Shown here in pieces: positions 14,598-23,628 of a stretch of 55,165 bases of DNA (positions within the stretch are counted from its first letter, which is position 1; each line of letters opens with the position of its first letter). The translations under genes were made by a program, and so were the position numbers. A model generated the notes under the pieces. It was given only the letters and a program-made list of their open reading frames with translations. It was not told the DNA's origin and did not search any database. Source of the DNA: Oscillatoria sp. CS-180 (lineage in GTDB: Bacteria; Cyanobacteriota; Cyanobacteriia; Phormidesmidales; Phormidesmidaceae); contig NZ_JAQMUB010000070.1 in assembly GCF_028330965.1 (NCBI RefSeq), forward strand, positions 1 through 55,165, given 5' to 3'.

Positions 14598-17369
14598 ATG
14601 GATTTGGTGCTATGCCATACCACTGCTGACTTTGACACTCTAGGCGCAGCCGTCGCAGTAACCCTGCTAAATCCTGCTGCCCAAATTGTGTTAGCCGGAG
14701 GAGCGCATCCAACAGTACAGCGATTTCTCGCCTTACATCGGGACGAATACTCGCTAGTGGAGCGCCGGGCTGTCGATGTAAACGGTGTCGAATCCATCAC
14801 CATTGTTGATACTCAGTTTGTGGAGCGGTTGGGTCCGCTCGCGCCTTGGATTGCCACGGTGACAGATCGAGGCGGCAGAATTGCGGTTTATGACCATCAC
14901 CCAGCTGCGAACGGCACAATTCCGGCAACAGAGACGGTGATTGAATCCGTAGGGGCAGCGACGACTCTGTTGGTGGAACGCTTGCAGGCTGAGGTGGTGT
15001 CTATCACAGTGGCCCAGGCGACCGTGATGGCATTAGGTATTCACGTGGATACTGGATCGCTAACCTTTACGTCAGCAACAGCGAGAGATGCGCTAGCGCT
15101 GGCCTGGCTGATGGAGCAAGGGGCGAGCCAGAGCGCGATCGCGGAGTTTGTCGAACCGAATCTGTCCTCCACGCTGCAAGATCTGTTGGAAACGGCACTT
15201 GCTACGTATCAGCAGATTCGACATCAAGGCAGTTCTCTCGGTTGGGTTTTGTTAGAAACAAAATGGTACGTCCCTGGATTATCGAGTTTGGCTGAGCGGC
15301 TAATTTCTCTGATCAATGTGGACAGCTTCCTGCTGGGAGCTTGGTTTTTAACGAAGGGCGGTGTCAAGAAGCTGACGTTGATTGGCCGAGCGCAGAGTCG
15401 TGTGATGAGACGAGGCGATCGCGCTGGGGTCGATTTTAACGAGCTGTTTTCGCCCTGGGGGGGCGGTGGACATCCAGCAGCAGCGGCAGTGACGCGGACA
15501 ACAGACGATCCTGAAGCGGATTTTCAGGTCGTCTTGTCTGATTTACGAAGCCAAATTCCAGCGGCTCCCACGGCTCAAGATTTGATGTCGTCTCCTGTTA
15601 GAACCATTCTGCCCAAGACGACTGTTGCAGAGGCCCAGCGAATTCTCCTGCGATACGGCCACTCTGGTCTATCTGTGGTTGACAATGCGGGCCAGCTAGT
15701 GGGGGTCATTTCCCGCCGAGATGTTGACTTGGCGCTGCATCACGGTTTTGGACATGCGCCTGTGAAAGGCTACATGAGCACCGAGGTCAAGACGATTTCG
15801 CCTAAAACGACACTGCCCGAAATTGAGTCAATGATGGTGACCTATGACGTTGGACGACTCCCGGTTTTGGACTCAGAAAAACTCGTCGGCATTGTCACCC
15901 GGACAGATTTGCTGCGACAACTCCATGATGACCAGCAGCAGGAAGCAGATTTCGAGATGACCGAAGCAGCGACTTCGTCCACCCGCCGTCCACCCGCAGC
16001 CTCGCAGCTGTGGCATAGCCTCAAGCAGCGGTTGGATAGCGAACTTTGGGAAATGTTAGAAATTATGGCTGCTGCCGCTGTGGATCGGGGATGGCAGCTG
16101 TATTTGGTGGGAGGGGGGGTACGAGACCTGTTCCTAACGCCGACCTCAGAACCCCTGAAATTGCAGGACGTTGACCTTGTGGTTGATAGCGCCTATCAGA
16201 CTTTGGAGATGGGCGCAGGTGTGGTGCTGGCGGAGACAATCAAAGCCCAGCATCCAGAGGCTGAGCTACAGGTGTATGGACGATTTCAAACCGCAGCACT
16301 GGTTTGGCATGGAGACGCCGCGCAAAACCGAGATCCGTTGATGGTGGATATTGCCACGGCCCGAACGGAGTTTTATCCCTATCCTGCGGCTAATCCAGAA
16401 GTCGAGGCGAGTTCTATTCGCCAGGACCTATATCGTCGGGACTTTACCATCAATGCGTTGGCCGTTCGCCTAACACCACCCCATCGTGGCAAGCTGCTAG
16501 ATTTCTTCGGTGGGCTGGATGATCTGCAACGTCAGCAAATCCGAGTTCTGCATGCCAATAGCTTTATTGAAGATCCCACCCGCATTTATCGGGCGGTGCG
16601 GTTTGCGGTACGTTTGGGATTCACTCTGGAACCGCAAACGGAGGGCTTCATTCGCTATGCCATCAAGAGTGAGGTTTATCAGCGGCTGCAGAAAGAGATG
16701 ACCAAGCTGCCAGCCTTACAAACTCGGCTGAAAGCGGAACTGAACTACATCTTAGAAGCTGCCTACTGGGAACCCGCGCTCTCTCTGCTGGACTCTCTGG
16801 AAGCTTTGGTGTGTCTGCATCCTAGTTTGGCGATGACGAACGACCTCTGGCGGCAAATGCGGCTTCTGAGTCGCTGGCTATCACAGGTGGAATTGCTGTC
16901 GTCTTTGGTTCCCTGGCAGATGCGGTTGGAACTTTTAATTGCAGCGGTGCCCTCGGACGATCGCCAGCGAGTTGCCCGTCATTTACAGTTGCCTCAGGCC
17001 AGTATTGATCGATTAGCCTATCTGATGGAGTCGGAAGCAACGTTGCTGGCGGCGCTGCCCCAGTGCGATCGCCCCAGTCAGTTCGCACAGTGCCTAAAGC
17101 CTTATGACACAGAGACTTTGCTGTTAGTCAGCGCCCGGCATTTTCGGCCACTGGGCTCGACTATTTGGCGATACTTAACCCAATGGTCTCAGGTGAAACC
17201 ACTATTGAACGGTAATGATCTGAAGCAGCTGGGCTATCAGCCTGGTCCTCAATATCGAGAGATGCTGGATACCCTATTGTCAGCTACTTTGGATGGCACT
17301 ATTGCGAATCGAGAAGCGGCGATCGTGCTTTTAAGACAGCACTATCCGGAGATGCCTAAGCGGAGCTAG
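14598..17369 (+). CDS. DHH-CBS-tRNA nucleotidyltransferase fusion (A-adding or CC-adding enzyme)
   Basis: The 923-residue protein joins three parts. At about 1-320 is a DHH phosphoesterase domain with HTTADFDTLGAAVA, AVYDHHPAANG (the DHH motif) and the DHHA1 glycine loop GGGGHPAAAA. At about 326-440 is a CBS pair (AQDLMSSPVRTI, GYMSTEVKTISPKTT). From about 495 onward is a class II polyA polymerase/CCA-adding domain with LVGGGVRDLFL and DVDLVVDS, then RRDFTINALAV and DPTRIYRAVRFAVRLGF. The last part builds or repairs the 3' CCA of tRNAs, which the tRNA-Gly gene here does not encode. Cyanobacteria often split the job between a CC-adding and an A-adding enzyme; which one this is cannot be read. 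The CBS pair suggests adenylate sensing. Confidence 0.85.
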   Translation: MDLVLCHTTADFDTLGAAVAVTLLNPAAQIVLAGGAHPTVQRFLALHRDEYSLVERRAVDVNGVESITIVDTQFVERLGPLAPWIATVTDRGGRIAVYDHHPAANGTIPATETVIESVGAATTLLVERLQAEVVSITVAQATVMALGIHVDTGSLTFTSATARDALALAWLMEQGASQSAIAEFVEPNLSSTLQDLLETALATYQQIRHQGSSLGWVLLETKWYVPGLSSLAERLISLINVDSFLLGAWFLTKGGVKKLTLIGRAQSRVMRRGDRAGVDFNELFSPWGGGGHPAAAAVTRTTDDPEADFQVVLSDLRSQIPAAPTAQDLMSSPVRTILPKTTVAEAQRILLRYGHSGLSVVDNAGQLVGVISRRDVDLALHHGFGHAPVKGYMSTEVKTISPKTTLPEIESMMVTYDVGRLPVLDSEKLVGIVTRTDLLRQLHDDQQQEADFEMTEAATSSTRRPPAASQLWHSLKQRLDSELWEMLEIMAAAAVDRGWQLYLVGGGVRDLFLTPTSEPLKLQDVDLVVDSAYQTLEMGAGVVLAETIKAQHPEAELQVYGRFQTAALVWHGDAAQNRDPLMVDIATARTEFYPYPAANPEVEASSIRQDLYRRDFTINALAVRLTPPHRGKLLDFFGGLDDLQRQQIRVLHANSFIEDPTRIYRAVRFAVRLGFTLEPQTEGFIRYAIKSEVYQRLQKEMTKLPALQTRLKAELNYILEAAYWEPALSLLDSLEALVCLHPSLAMTNDLWRQMRLLSRWLSQVELLSSLVPWQMRLELLIAAVPSDDRQRVARHLQLPQASIDRLAYLMESEATLLAALPQCDRPSQFAQCLKPYDTETLLLVSARHFRPLGSTIWRYLTQWSQVKPLLNGNDLKQLGYQPGPQYREMLDTLLSATLDGTIANREAAIVLLRQHYPEMPKRS

Positions 17370-17372
17370 AAG

Positions 17373-18941
17373 ATGCAAGGGACAGGGTTCCTACTTGCCC
17401 ACTACCTCTACAGGTACTTGTCAACTCTCATGCGCCAGGAGAAACACGACAGGGTAAATTTAAGAAAGTCTAAAATTACCGTTGTTCCCGCTATCGCTTC
17501 TAAACCTATGCCGCTTGCCCCAGGGACTGCCCTTCAGAACGGTCACTACGTTATCGATGCCCTCTTAGATGCAGCCCCCAATGGCGATCTGTATTGGGGA
17601 ACTCACGTCGTTTCTGGAATGCGGGTCTTTATCCAAATTTTTCCGCTCCCGCCTGAGGATAGCTGTGGCGACTTGTCAGCCCTTATTGCTCGTTTAGAGG
17701 GCATTGCATTTTCTCCCCAGTCACCCCTGCCAAATCCGTTTCAGCTATTTCGCGAGGGCGATCGCACGCTGTGTTTAACGATGGGAACCACCATTGGTCT
17801 GCCCTGGTCTTCGCTTCGTAAGTCCTCTGCACCCCTATCACCCAAGCAAGCACTAGAAACCATTCGTCACGTTGCCAATCACATTACCTGGTTGGCTGGA
17901 CAGGGCATCTCTAGCATCGACCTTTCCCCCAACCGAATTTGGTTGACCCAAGACTACGCCGTAACACTGACGGGGTTGCCATTAGCCTATCTCAATCAGT
18001 TTGCCGGTCGTCCGATGTCTGTTGGCAGTCCTGATGGGATGGTGCCGTTCTTGTCTCGGCTGCTCTATAGCTTTTTGACAGGCGAAATCCTAGAGTCTGC
18101 TCAGATGATGGACAGTGTCGGTACACACCTGAGTCAAAAGCAGCCGTCCCTAAGCCCACTTATTGTCCAGGCGATTAGTCAGGGCATTCAGCCAGAGGAC
18201 GGTGGCAGCGAGTCGCGATCGCTGCGTCAATGGCTAGATCAGTTACCTGATGCCGATGCCCCTCATCAGATTAGTTCTCCTAGAAATCAGTTAATGACTC
18301 GACCGGCTCAGCCTGCAGACACTCGACCGGCTCAGCCTACATCTCCTCAAAAGGTGAAAAAACGGCTTTATCCTGCTCTGCTGGGAACGGCTTTTTTGGC
18401 CGCGATTGGAGGCGTTACTTTGGGCACTGTCTGGCGGCTGAGTGCCAAGAACCTGCCCGGCGCTATCCAGTTTGACCCCAATCAATCGTTTCCTGAGCAA
18501 ACTGAATGGTCTGGTGATGACCCGGAGGCAGCCTTTGACTCACCCTATATTCCTGCTCGTGAACAAGAGGACTGGTTTGATTCTGACATGGATGCTCCGC
18601 CTCAGGAGCCGATTTGGGAAGCCCCTGCAAATGCGGCTGACTGGCCTGATGAAGTTCCGCCTGCCTATGTTGAGCCCGAGGTGAATGAGGATACCTTTGC
18701 CGACGAAGAACCGGTAGAACCCGACACGTTTATCGAAGAGACGCCTATCGAAGCTCCCCGCGAAGCTGAGCGTATGCCTCCGGTCGAGAGAGTCCCACAG
18801 GATTTTTCTGTGCCGCCTATTCGAACTCCGGTGGAAGAGGGTCCGGCTAATTTTTCCGATGCAGCTGAAACTTTTCCACAGAATTTTTCTGAAACAGAAC
18901 CTAAAGCTGCCCCAGCTTCCGAAGCAACTTCTGAGGGCTAA
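17373..18941 (+). CDS. Membrane pseudokinase with acidic Pro-rich tail
   Basis: The 522-residue protein begins with a Ser/Thr-kinase-like domain (about 50-290) that seems catalytically dead. The glycine loop is missing (LLDAAPNGDLYWGTHV), the VAIK lysine site reads FIQIFP, and the catalytic loop reads ISSIDLSPNRIWL, which keeps Asp but not the following Lys and Asn. DFG reads LTGLP. A single membrane helix at about 330-352 follows, then ~160 residues rich in Asp, Glu and Pro. It probably acts as a scaffold or sensor. Start candidates are 17373, 17430 (M20) and the Met at residue 47. It follows the CCA-type gene by three bases, so it is likely in the same unit. Confidence 0.7.
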   Translation: MQGTGFLLAHYLYRYLSTLMRQEKHDRVNLRKSKITVVPAIASKPMPLAPGTALQNGHYVIDALLDAAPNGDLYWGTHVVSGMRVFIQIFPLPPEDSCGDLSALIARLEGIAFSPQSPLPNPFQLFREGDRTLCLTMGTTIGLPWSSLRKSSAPLSPKQALETIRHVANHITWLAGQGISSIDLSPNRIWLTQDYAVTLTGLPLAYLNQFAGRPMSVGSPDGMVPFLSRLLYSFLTGEILESAQMMDSVGTHLSQKQPSLSPLIVQAISQGIQPEDGGSESRSLRQWLDQLPDADAPHQISSPRNQLMTRPAQPADTRPAQPTSPQKVKKRLYPALLGTAFLAAIGGVTLGTVWRLSAKNLPGAIQFDPNQSFPEQTEWSGDDPEAAFDSPYIPAREQEDWFDSDMDAPPQEPIWEAPANAADWPDEVPPAYVEPEVNEDTFADEEPVEPDTFIEETPIEAPREAERMPPVERVPQDFSVPPIRTPVEEGPANFSDAAETFPQNFSETEPKAAPASEATSEG

Positions 18942-18981
18942 GCTTAGGCAGGAGGCGCTTTTCAAGAGGTGTACCCACTTT

Positions 18982-19079
18982 CATGGCCCTCACCCTCAAA
19001 TCCCTCTACCGAGCTTAGGACTTTGCATCTCGCTTCCCTTGCCCTGATTTTGGAGAAGGGGCTAGGGGATGAGGGGCAT
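18982..19079. repeat. Dispersed GC-rich inverted repeat
   Basis: CATGGCCCTCACCCTC near 18982 and GGGGCTAGGGGATGAGGGGC near 19058 form imperfect arms around a spacer with GATTTTGGAGAA. This is the CCCTCACC.../...GGTGAGGG type of repeat that is scattered in many bacterial genomes, including cyanobacteria. It fills most of the gap before the next gene and may act as a weak terminator. Confidence 0.5.
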
Positions 19080-19194
19080 TTGCAAAACAGGGATGAACTC
19101 CGTTTCAATTCACTAATTTTCCCTAGATAAAGACAGAGGACTTTTTGGCAAGAACGTTATAATCTGAACGTGAGGTGTAACAAAGTGTGACATT

Positions 19195-19527
19195 ATGAGC
19201 AGTCCTGTTGTCCATGCCTTCTTTATGGGACGGGCGTTAGCGTCCGCGATCGGTGAACAGGTTGAGCAATCTATGACTGAAGCTCTCAGCAACCTGGGTC
19301 GTTTTGACGCTGAACAGCGAGAAAATTTGCGGCAGTTTACTGAAGAAGTCATGGCTCGTGTCCAGCAGCAAGAGTCACAAGTCTCTCAAGAAATGCCAGT
19401 TGACGGCGTTGTAGGCGTCTCCACTGCTGCTGGCTCTCAAGATTTGCAAGCCACTATCGATAATTTACGTGCTGAGATTGCTCAGGTCCGCGCAACTCTG
19501 CAACAGTATCGGGCATCTTTGAACTAG
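19195..19527 (+). CDS. Small conserved cyanobacterial protein (DUF6825-like)
   Basis: The 110-residue protein begins VVHAFFMGRALASAIGEQVE and continues DAEQRENLRQFTEEVMARVQ. This is the signature of a conserved cyanobacterial/plastid family (DUF6825, thylakoid-associated in annotation). The last ~35 residues form a likely coiled coil (LQATIDNLRAEIAQVRATLQ). No signal peptide or membrane helix is seen, and no reaction is known. It lies 62 bases before an UbiB-type kinase gene, and that neighbourhood hints at a membrane-lipid or quinone role. Confidence 0.7.
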   Translation: MSSPVVHAFFMGRALASAIGEQVEQSMTEALSNLGRFDAEQRENLRQFTEEVMARVQQQESQVSQEMPVDGVVGVSTAAGSQDLQATIDNLRAEIAQVRATLQQYRASLN

Positions 19528-19589
19528 TGCGCGATCGCATCAATTATTGGTCATTGTTGTTGTTCTCTAGCTACTTTTCGGGAGTTTGA

Positions 19590-21485
19590 GTGTCTGCTGC
19601 CTACGATTCCGTTTCCTCTTCTAAGACGTTGCCTGATGAAGATTCTGGCAATGGTTTCGTGTCATCTGAGCACCAGGCTGTGAAAGACACCTCGATTACA
19701 GAGGAACACCTACAGCCGGATGCTCAGGCTAGCGTTTTGCCACCGGCTGTCAATATTCAGCCCGAAATTACCTCTACTCCAAACGTCGTCCCAAATGTGG
19801 TGTCGGCTGAACGCGGCAAATCCTATCGCTGGAACCGCAAGCGGTATTCTCGGACGAAGCGCACAGTCGATATTTGGTCGTTTGTGTTCCGATTTCTGGG
19901 TGCTCGATGGCTTTACAAAAAGCCCTGGAGCTATACCGGGAAAATGACGCCCGAGAAGCTGGCGATTCGGCGACGCAGGCAGGCTGTCTGGATTCGAGAA
20001 ACATTTCTTGAGCTAGGTCCTACGTTCATCAAGCTGGGTCAGCTCTTCTCAACCCGAGCAGACCTATTTCCCTCTGAGTACGTTGAGGAACTTTCGAAAC
20101 TACAGGACCGGGTTCCTGCTTTTAGTTACGAACTTGTCGAAGAAATCATTACCTCAGATTTCGGTAAAACCATACCTCAGCTGTTCAAAAGCTTTGATCC
20201 CATTCCTTTGGCGGCAGCTAGTTTAGGCCAGGTTCACCGGGCGCAGCTTCATACCGGAGAAGAAGTCGTCGTCAAAGTTCAACGTCCGGGCCTCGTTCGC
20301 CTGTTCAAAATTGATTTGTCGATCCTCAAGGGAATTGCTCTCTATTTTCAGGGTCATCCTTATTGGGGTAAGGGCCGCGATTGGGTTGGCATTTATGAGG
20401 AATGCTGTCGGATTCTCTGGGAAGAAATTGACTACCTGAATGAAGGCCGCAATGCTGATACCTTCCGCCGAAACTTTCGCCAGCATGACTGGGCACAGGT
20501 TCCCCGGGTGTTCTGGCGGTATGCCTCTCCCCGAGTGCTGACACTGGAATATATGCCAGGCATTAAGATCAGCCATTATGATGCGCTCGAAGCGGCGGGC
20601 CTAGATCGCAAGAATCTGGCTCATCTGGGTGCTAGAGCTTACCTTCATCAGCTGCTGGATGATGGTTTCTTTCATGCTGATCCTCATCCGGGCAATATTG
20701 CTGTAAGCCCTGATGGGGCACTGATCTTTTATGACTTTGGCATGATGGGTCAGGTTCAGCCTGTGACTCGTGAACGACTTATGGTAACGTTCATAGGCAT
20801 TGCCCAGCGAGATGCCGACCTCGTTGTTTCTTCTTTGGTCGATTTGGGTGCTTTAGAAGAAGCTGAAGATATGGGGCCTGTTCGTCGATCAGTCCAATAT
20901 ATCTTGGATAATCTGATGGATAAGCCCTTCGAAGAGCAGTCCATTACTGAGATCAGTGATGACTTGTATGAGATTGCTTACGATCAGCCTTTCCGTTTTC
21001 CAGCCACGTTCACGTTTGTCATGCGAGCGTTTTCCACGTTGGAAGGGGTTGGAAAGGGTCTCGATCCAGAATTCAACTTTATGGAAGCGGCCAAGCCGTT
21101 TGCCGCCAAGCTTATGAGCAATAACGATTTGTCTAACTCAACAGAATCTTTGTTTGGCGAACTAGGGCGTCAGGCTGCTCAAGTAGGTTCTACGGCGTTT
21201 GGTTTGCCTCGCCGATTAGAAGACACCCTTGACAAGTTAGAGCGAGGGGATATTCGAGTGCGGGTTCGGTCCATTGAGACAGACCGTATCTTAAGGCGGG
21301 TGAGTAGCGTTAATATGGCAACCAACTACACGCTATTGGTGGGGGCCTTTGTTCTATCGGCCACCATCTTGCTGGTTTACGGGTTCTTGTGGTTAGCGAT
21401 CGCCGCCTTCATTGTCGCCGGAGTTGCCGGAACTGCCCTTCTAAGGCTGATGATACAAATGGGACGCGCCGATCGGCTACCTTAA
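19590..21485 (+). CDS. ABC1/UbiB/AarF-family atypical kinase
   Basis: The 631-residue protein has the UbiB signature KxGQ as FIKLGQLFSTRADLFPSEY, the Ala-rich loop LAAASLGQVHRAQL in place of a Gly loop, VVVKVQRPG with the lysine, the catalytic FHADPHPGNIAV and YDFGMMGQ as DFG. Such proteins are ATPases that support quinone (here plastoquinone or tocopherol-type) metabolism at membranes. Two C-terminal hydrophobic helices (about 575-620) should anchor it. The N-terminal ~110 residues are low-complexity and poorly conserved. The start is a GTG. A PP2C phosphatase gene follows 18 bases downstream. Confidence 0.85.
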   Translation: MSAAYDSVSSSKTLPDEDSGNGFVSSEHQAVKDTSITEEHLQPDAQASVLPPAVNIQPEITSTPNVVPNVVSAERGKSYRWNRKRYSRTKRTVDIWSFVFRFLGARWLYKKPWSYTGKMTPEKLAIRRRRQAVWIRETFLELGPTFIKLGQLFSTRADLFPSEYVEELSKLQDRVPAFSYELVEEIITSDFGKTIPQLFKSFDPIPLAAASLGQVHRAQLHTGEEVVVKVQRPGLVRLFKIDLSILKGIALYFQGHPYWGKGRDWVGIYEECCRILWEEIDYLNEGRNADTFRRNFRQHDWAQVPRVFWRYASPRVLTLEYMPGIKISHYDALEAAGLDRKNLAHLGARAYLHQLLDDGFFHADPHPGNIAVSPDGALIFYDFGMMGQVQPVTRERLMVTFIGIAQRDADLVVSSLVDLGALEEAEDMGPVRRSVQYILDNLMDKPFEEQSITEISDDLYEIAYDQPFRFPATFTFVMRAFSTLEGVGKGLDPEFNFMEAAKPFAAKLMSNNDLSNSTESLFGELGRQAAQVGSTAFGLPRRLEDTLDKLERGDIRVRVRSIETDRILRRVSSVNMATNYTLLVGAFVLSATILLVYGFLWLAIAAFIVAGVAGTALLRLMIQMGRADRLP

Positions 21486-21503
21486 CGAGGAAAGGACAGG
21501 CCG

Positions 21504-22292
21504 ATGCTCAAGTTAATCTTCTCTGGAATGACCGATCCGGGTCTTTTGCGTTCTAGCAATCAAGATGCTTACTTTATAGACCCCCAGGGACGGTTCTTCA
21601 TTGTGGCTGATGGTATGGGGGGGCATGCAGGTGGACAAGAAGCAAGTAGCATTGCTACTCGCACTATCCGCTCATTTATTGAGCAAAATTGGGAGTCTTC
21701 TTTAGAGACCTCAGACCTGCTGTGTCAAGCATTAAGACTTGCAAACAAAGCCATTTTGAGCGACCAAAAGAGTCATCCTGAGCGGGGTGACATGGGAACC
21801 ACGGTCGTTGTGCTGGTTTTTAGGGAACAGAACGATAGTGAACCTTGGTGTGCTCACGTCGGAGATTCTCGACTCTATCGGCTAAGGGAATCTGATATTT
21901 CACAAATCACGGAAGACCATACCTGGATTGCCCGTGCTGTGCGGGAAGGGGAACTGACGATTGAGCAGTCCCGTAGTCATCCCTGGCGGCATGTCCTTTC
22001 TCAATGCCTGGGCCGAGAAGATCTCAGTCGGATTGATGTTCGGCCTATTGAAGCCAAACCGGGCGATCGCTTCCTACTGTGCACGGACGGTTTAACTGAA
22101 GAATTACCCGATGGCATCATCGCAACTCATCTGAAATCTATTCGAGCGGTCGAGAGTGCAGCTCAAGCGCTGGTTGACTCTGCTAAAAAACAGGGAGGAC
22201 GCGACAACATTACGGTTGTCTTGGTGACTTTGCTCATGGACGAAGAATCCCAGAAAGAGGGTGAGTCTGAAACGGGTTTTATCAAGCCTTAG
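21504..22292 (+). CDS. PP2C-family Ser/Thr phosphatase
   Basis: The 262-residue protein has the full set of PPM motifs: RSSNQDAYFID (motif 1), VADGMGGHAGGQEASS (motif 2, metal Asp), DMGTTVVVLVF, HVGDSRLYRL, CTDGLTEELPD and GGRDNITVVLV. It removes phosphate from Ser/Thr proteins with two Mn/Mg ions. Candidate partners are the two active-looking kinases encoded at 36.6-38.8 and 41.6-43.5 kb. A strong GAGGAAAGGAC precedes the start. It is co-directional with the UbiB gene, 18 bases away. Confidence 0.9.
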   Translation: MLKLIFSGMTDPGLLRSSNQDAYFIDPQGRFFIVADGMGGHAGGQEASSIATRTIRSFIEQNWESSLETSDLLCQALRLANKAILSDQKSHPERGDMGTTVVVLVFREQNDSEPWCAHVGDSRLYRLRESDISQITEDHTWIARAVREGELTIEQSRSHPWRHVLSQCLGREDLSRIDVRPIEAKPGDRFLLCTDGLTEELPDGIIATHLKSIRAVESAAQALVDSAKKQGGRDNITVVLVTLLMDEESQKEGESETGFIKP

Positions 22293-22350
22293 CAGACTGG
22301 TGCGCAATTACTTTGGGTATTCTGGGCTGTGGGAAGTCAAGGTATTATCG

Positions 22351-23169
22351 CTAAAGCACTGAGAGCTGTTCACCTTCGCGCTCTTGCATGACCCGTTCGA
22401 CATCTCCTCTTCGATATAAGGGTCGATTTCGGCGCTTAGAGAAGCGGCTGTCAATACCTGCCTCATTCAACAGTTCCTGGGCGAGTTTAGCAGGGCACTT
22501 CAAGATAGCAGCGGCATCCTGCAAACGAATCCACTGACGGCCAAATCGTTTAAGCAGCTCTGCTTCAGGTTCTGTCTGAATCTGTTTCAGTAGCATTTCC
22601 GCCAGGAGCCAGCAGGCTCGGGTATCTGCCCCAGCGCGATGAGAGGGACCCACGTCAAACTTAAACCGCTTAACCAGATCAGGCAGGCTGCGAGAGGGCA
22701 GGTCTGCTAGCAATAAGCGCGACAGCAAGACGGTACAGAGCTGTTCTTCAACAGGACGAACAAAGGTGTGATCGAGGTGCTGATACTCTGATTTCAAAAA
22801 CCGATAGTCAAATTCCAGATTGTGAGCCGTCAGGACTCCCTTTTCTAAAAGCTCTAAACAGTCGGGCCACACCTCTTCAGGAAACACCCCCTGCGACACC
22901 ATCGACTGAGTAATTCCGGTGACGCGGGTAATCATGGCTGGCACGCGCACTCCTGGATTGATCAGGTGAGTCTCTTGGTGCAAAACGCCTTCCGACAAGC
23001 TGGCTTGCAGGACAGAGACCTCAATGACGCGAGCGCCTTGATAGGGCAGCGATCCAGTTGTTTCGACATCTACCACAGTTAAGCGTGACTGACTGACCTT
23101 GCGGTAATAGGCTAATAAATCCTGGGAAAGAGGAGCTGATTGCCCCTTCATTTTTTTGAGTTTTGCCAT
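22351..23169 (-). CDS. DnaQ-like 3'-5' exonuclease with a helical C-terminal domain
   Basis: The 272-residue protein has DEDDh exonuclease residues: VVDVETTGS (Exo I), HNLEFDYRFLK (Exo II) and SHRAGADTRACWLLAE (Exo III). It should degrade DNA or RNA from the 3' end. The last ~80 residues (AAAILKCPAKLAQELLNEAG..RPLYRRGDVERVMQERE) look like a helix-turn-helix or MerR-like segment and could give sequence or complex preference. It is convergent with the PP2C gene and divergent from the permease gene. Confidence 0.85.
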   Translation of the reverse strand: MAKLKKMKGQSAPLSQDLLAYYRKVSQSRLTVVDVETTGSLPYQGARVIEVSVLQASLSEGVLHQETHLINPGVRVPAMITRVTGITQSMVSQGVFPEEVWPDCLELLEKGVLTAHNLEFDYRFLKSEYQHLDHTFVRPVEEQLCTVLLSRLLLADLPSRSLPDLVKRFKFDVGPSHRAGADTRACWLLAEMLLKQIQTEPEAELLKRFGRQWIRLQDAAAILKCPAKLAQELLNEAGIDSRFSKRRNRPLYRRGDVERVMQEREGEQLSVL

Positions 23170-23628
23170 GTCAGCCTACGATCGCTTAATGAATACCGTT
23201 TCGCTTTTTGGCTACGGATATTGGGGCTAAAAATCTGGAATGCTGATAGCCTCCAGGCCAAAGACGAAAAACCAAAACCACGAAGGGGTATTACCCACAA
23301 TACAGGTATACTCCCAGCTCTGGTCAAGGAAGTTGTAAGGGTATGTTGACGGCATACTTTGGTACCCTCGCCTAAGACAAACGGCTGACGCAAATAAACG
23401 ATGGAAAAGGGATAAAAAGCTGGACAGTGTGACGGTGGTCACAGAGAATACTTTTCAAGGTTTGGTCCCTCGCTTAGAATGCGCCCTAGGCGTCAACGCT
23501 ATCAAGCCGTTTCAAGATGTCTAACTGAACTTTTTGGAGACCGGATGGCTGCGATCGCTGCTCGGCTGCTTCAACGGTTCCGTCAGATCAACAACATCTG
23601 CCAAACGCATCACCCTCTATCTCTCGTT
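23170..23628. other. Interval between exonuclease and permease genes, with a CRP-like site
   Basis: No gene is supported here. It holds a consensus CRP site at 23428-23443 and a weak GTATT/AATAC inverted repeat near 23288-23303. A longer permease start at 23479 would occupy the right part, but the first 50 codons of that frame do not look like the transporter family. Confidence 0.55.
23428..23443. promoter_or_regulatory. Consensus CRP/SYCRP1-type site
   Basis: TGTGACGGTGGTCACA matches TGTGA-N6-TCACA, the consensus for cAMP receptor proteins including cyanobacterial SYCRP1, without a mismatch. It lies 186 bases upstream of the permease ATG (23629) and 258 bases upstream of the divergent exonuclease start. 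Regulation is inferred. Confidence 0.6.

Noticed and set aside
23170-23628. NtcA site (GTA-N8-TAC) upstream of the permease
   Set aside because: The nearest match has a spacer of ten, not eight, bases.
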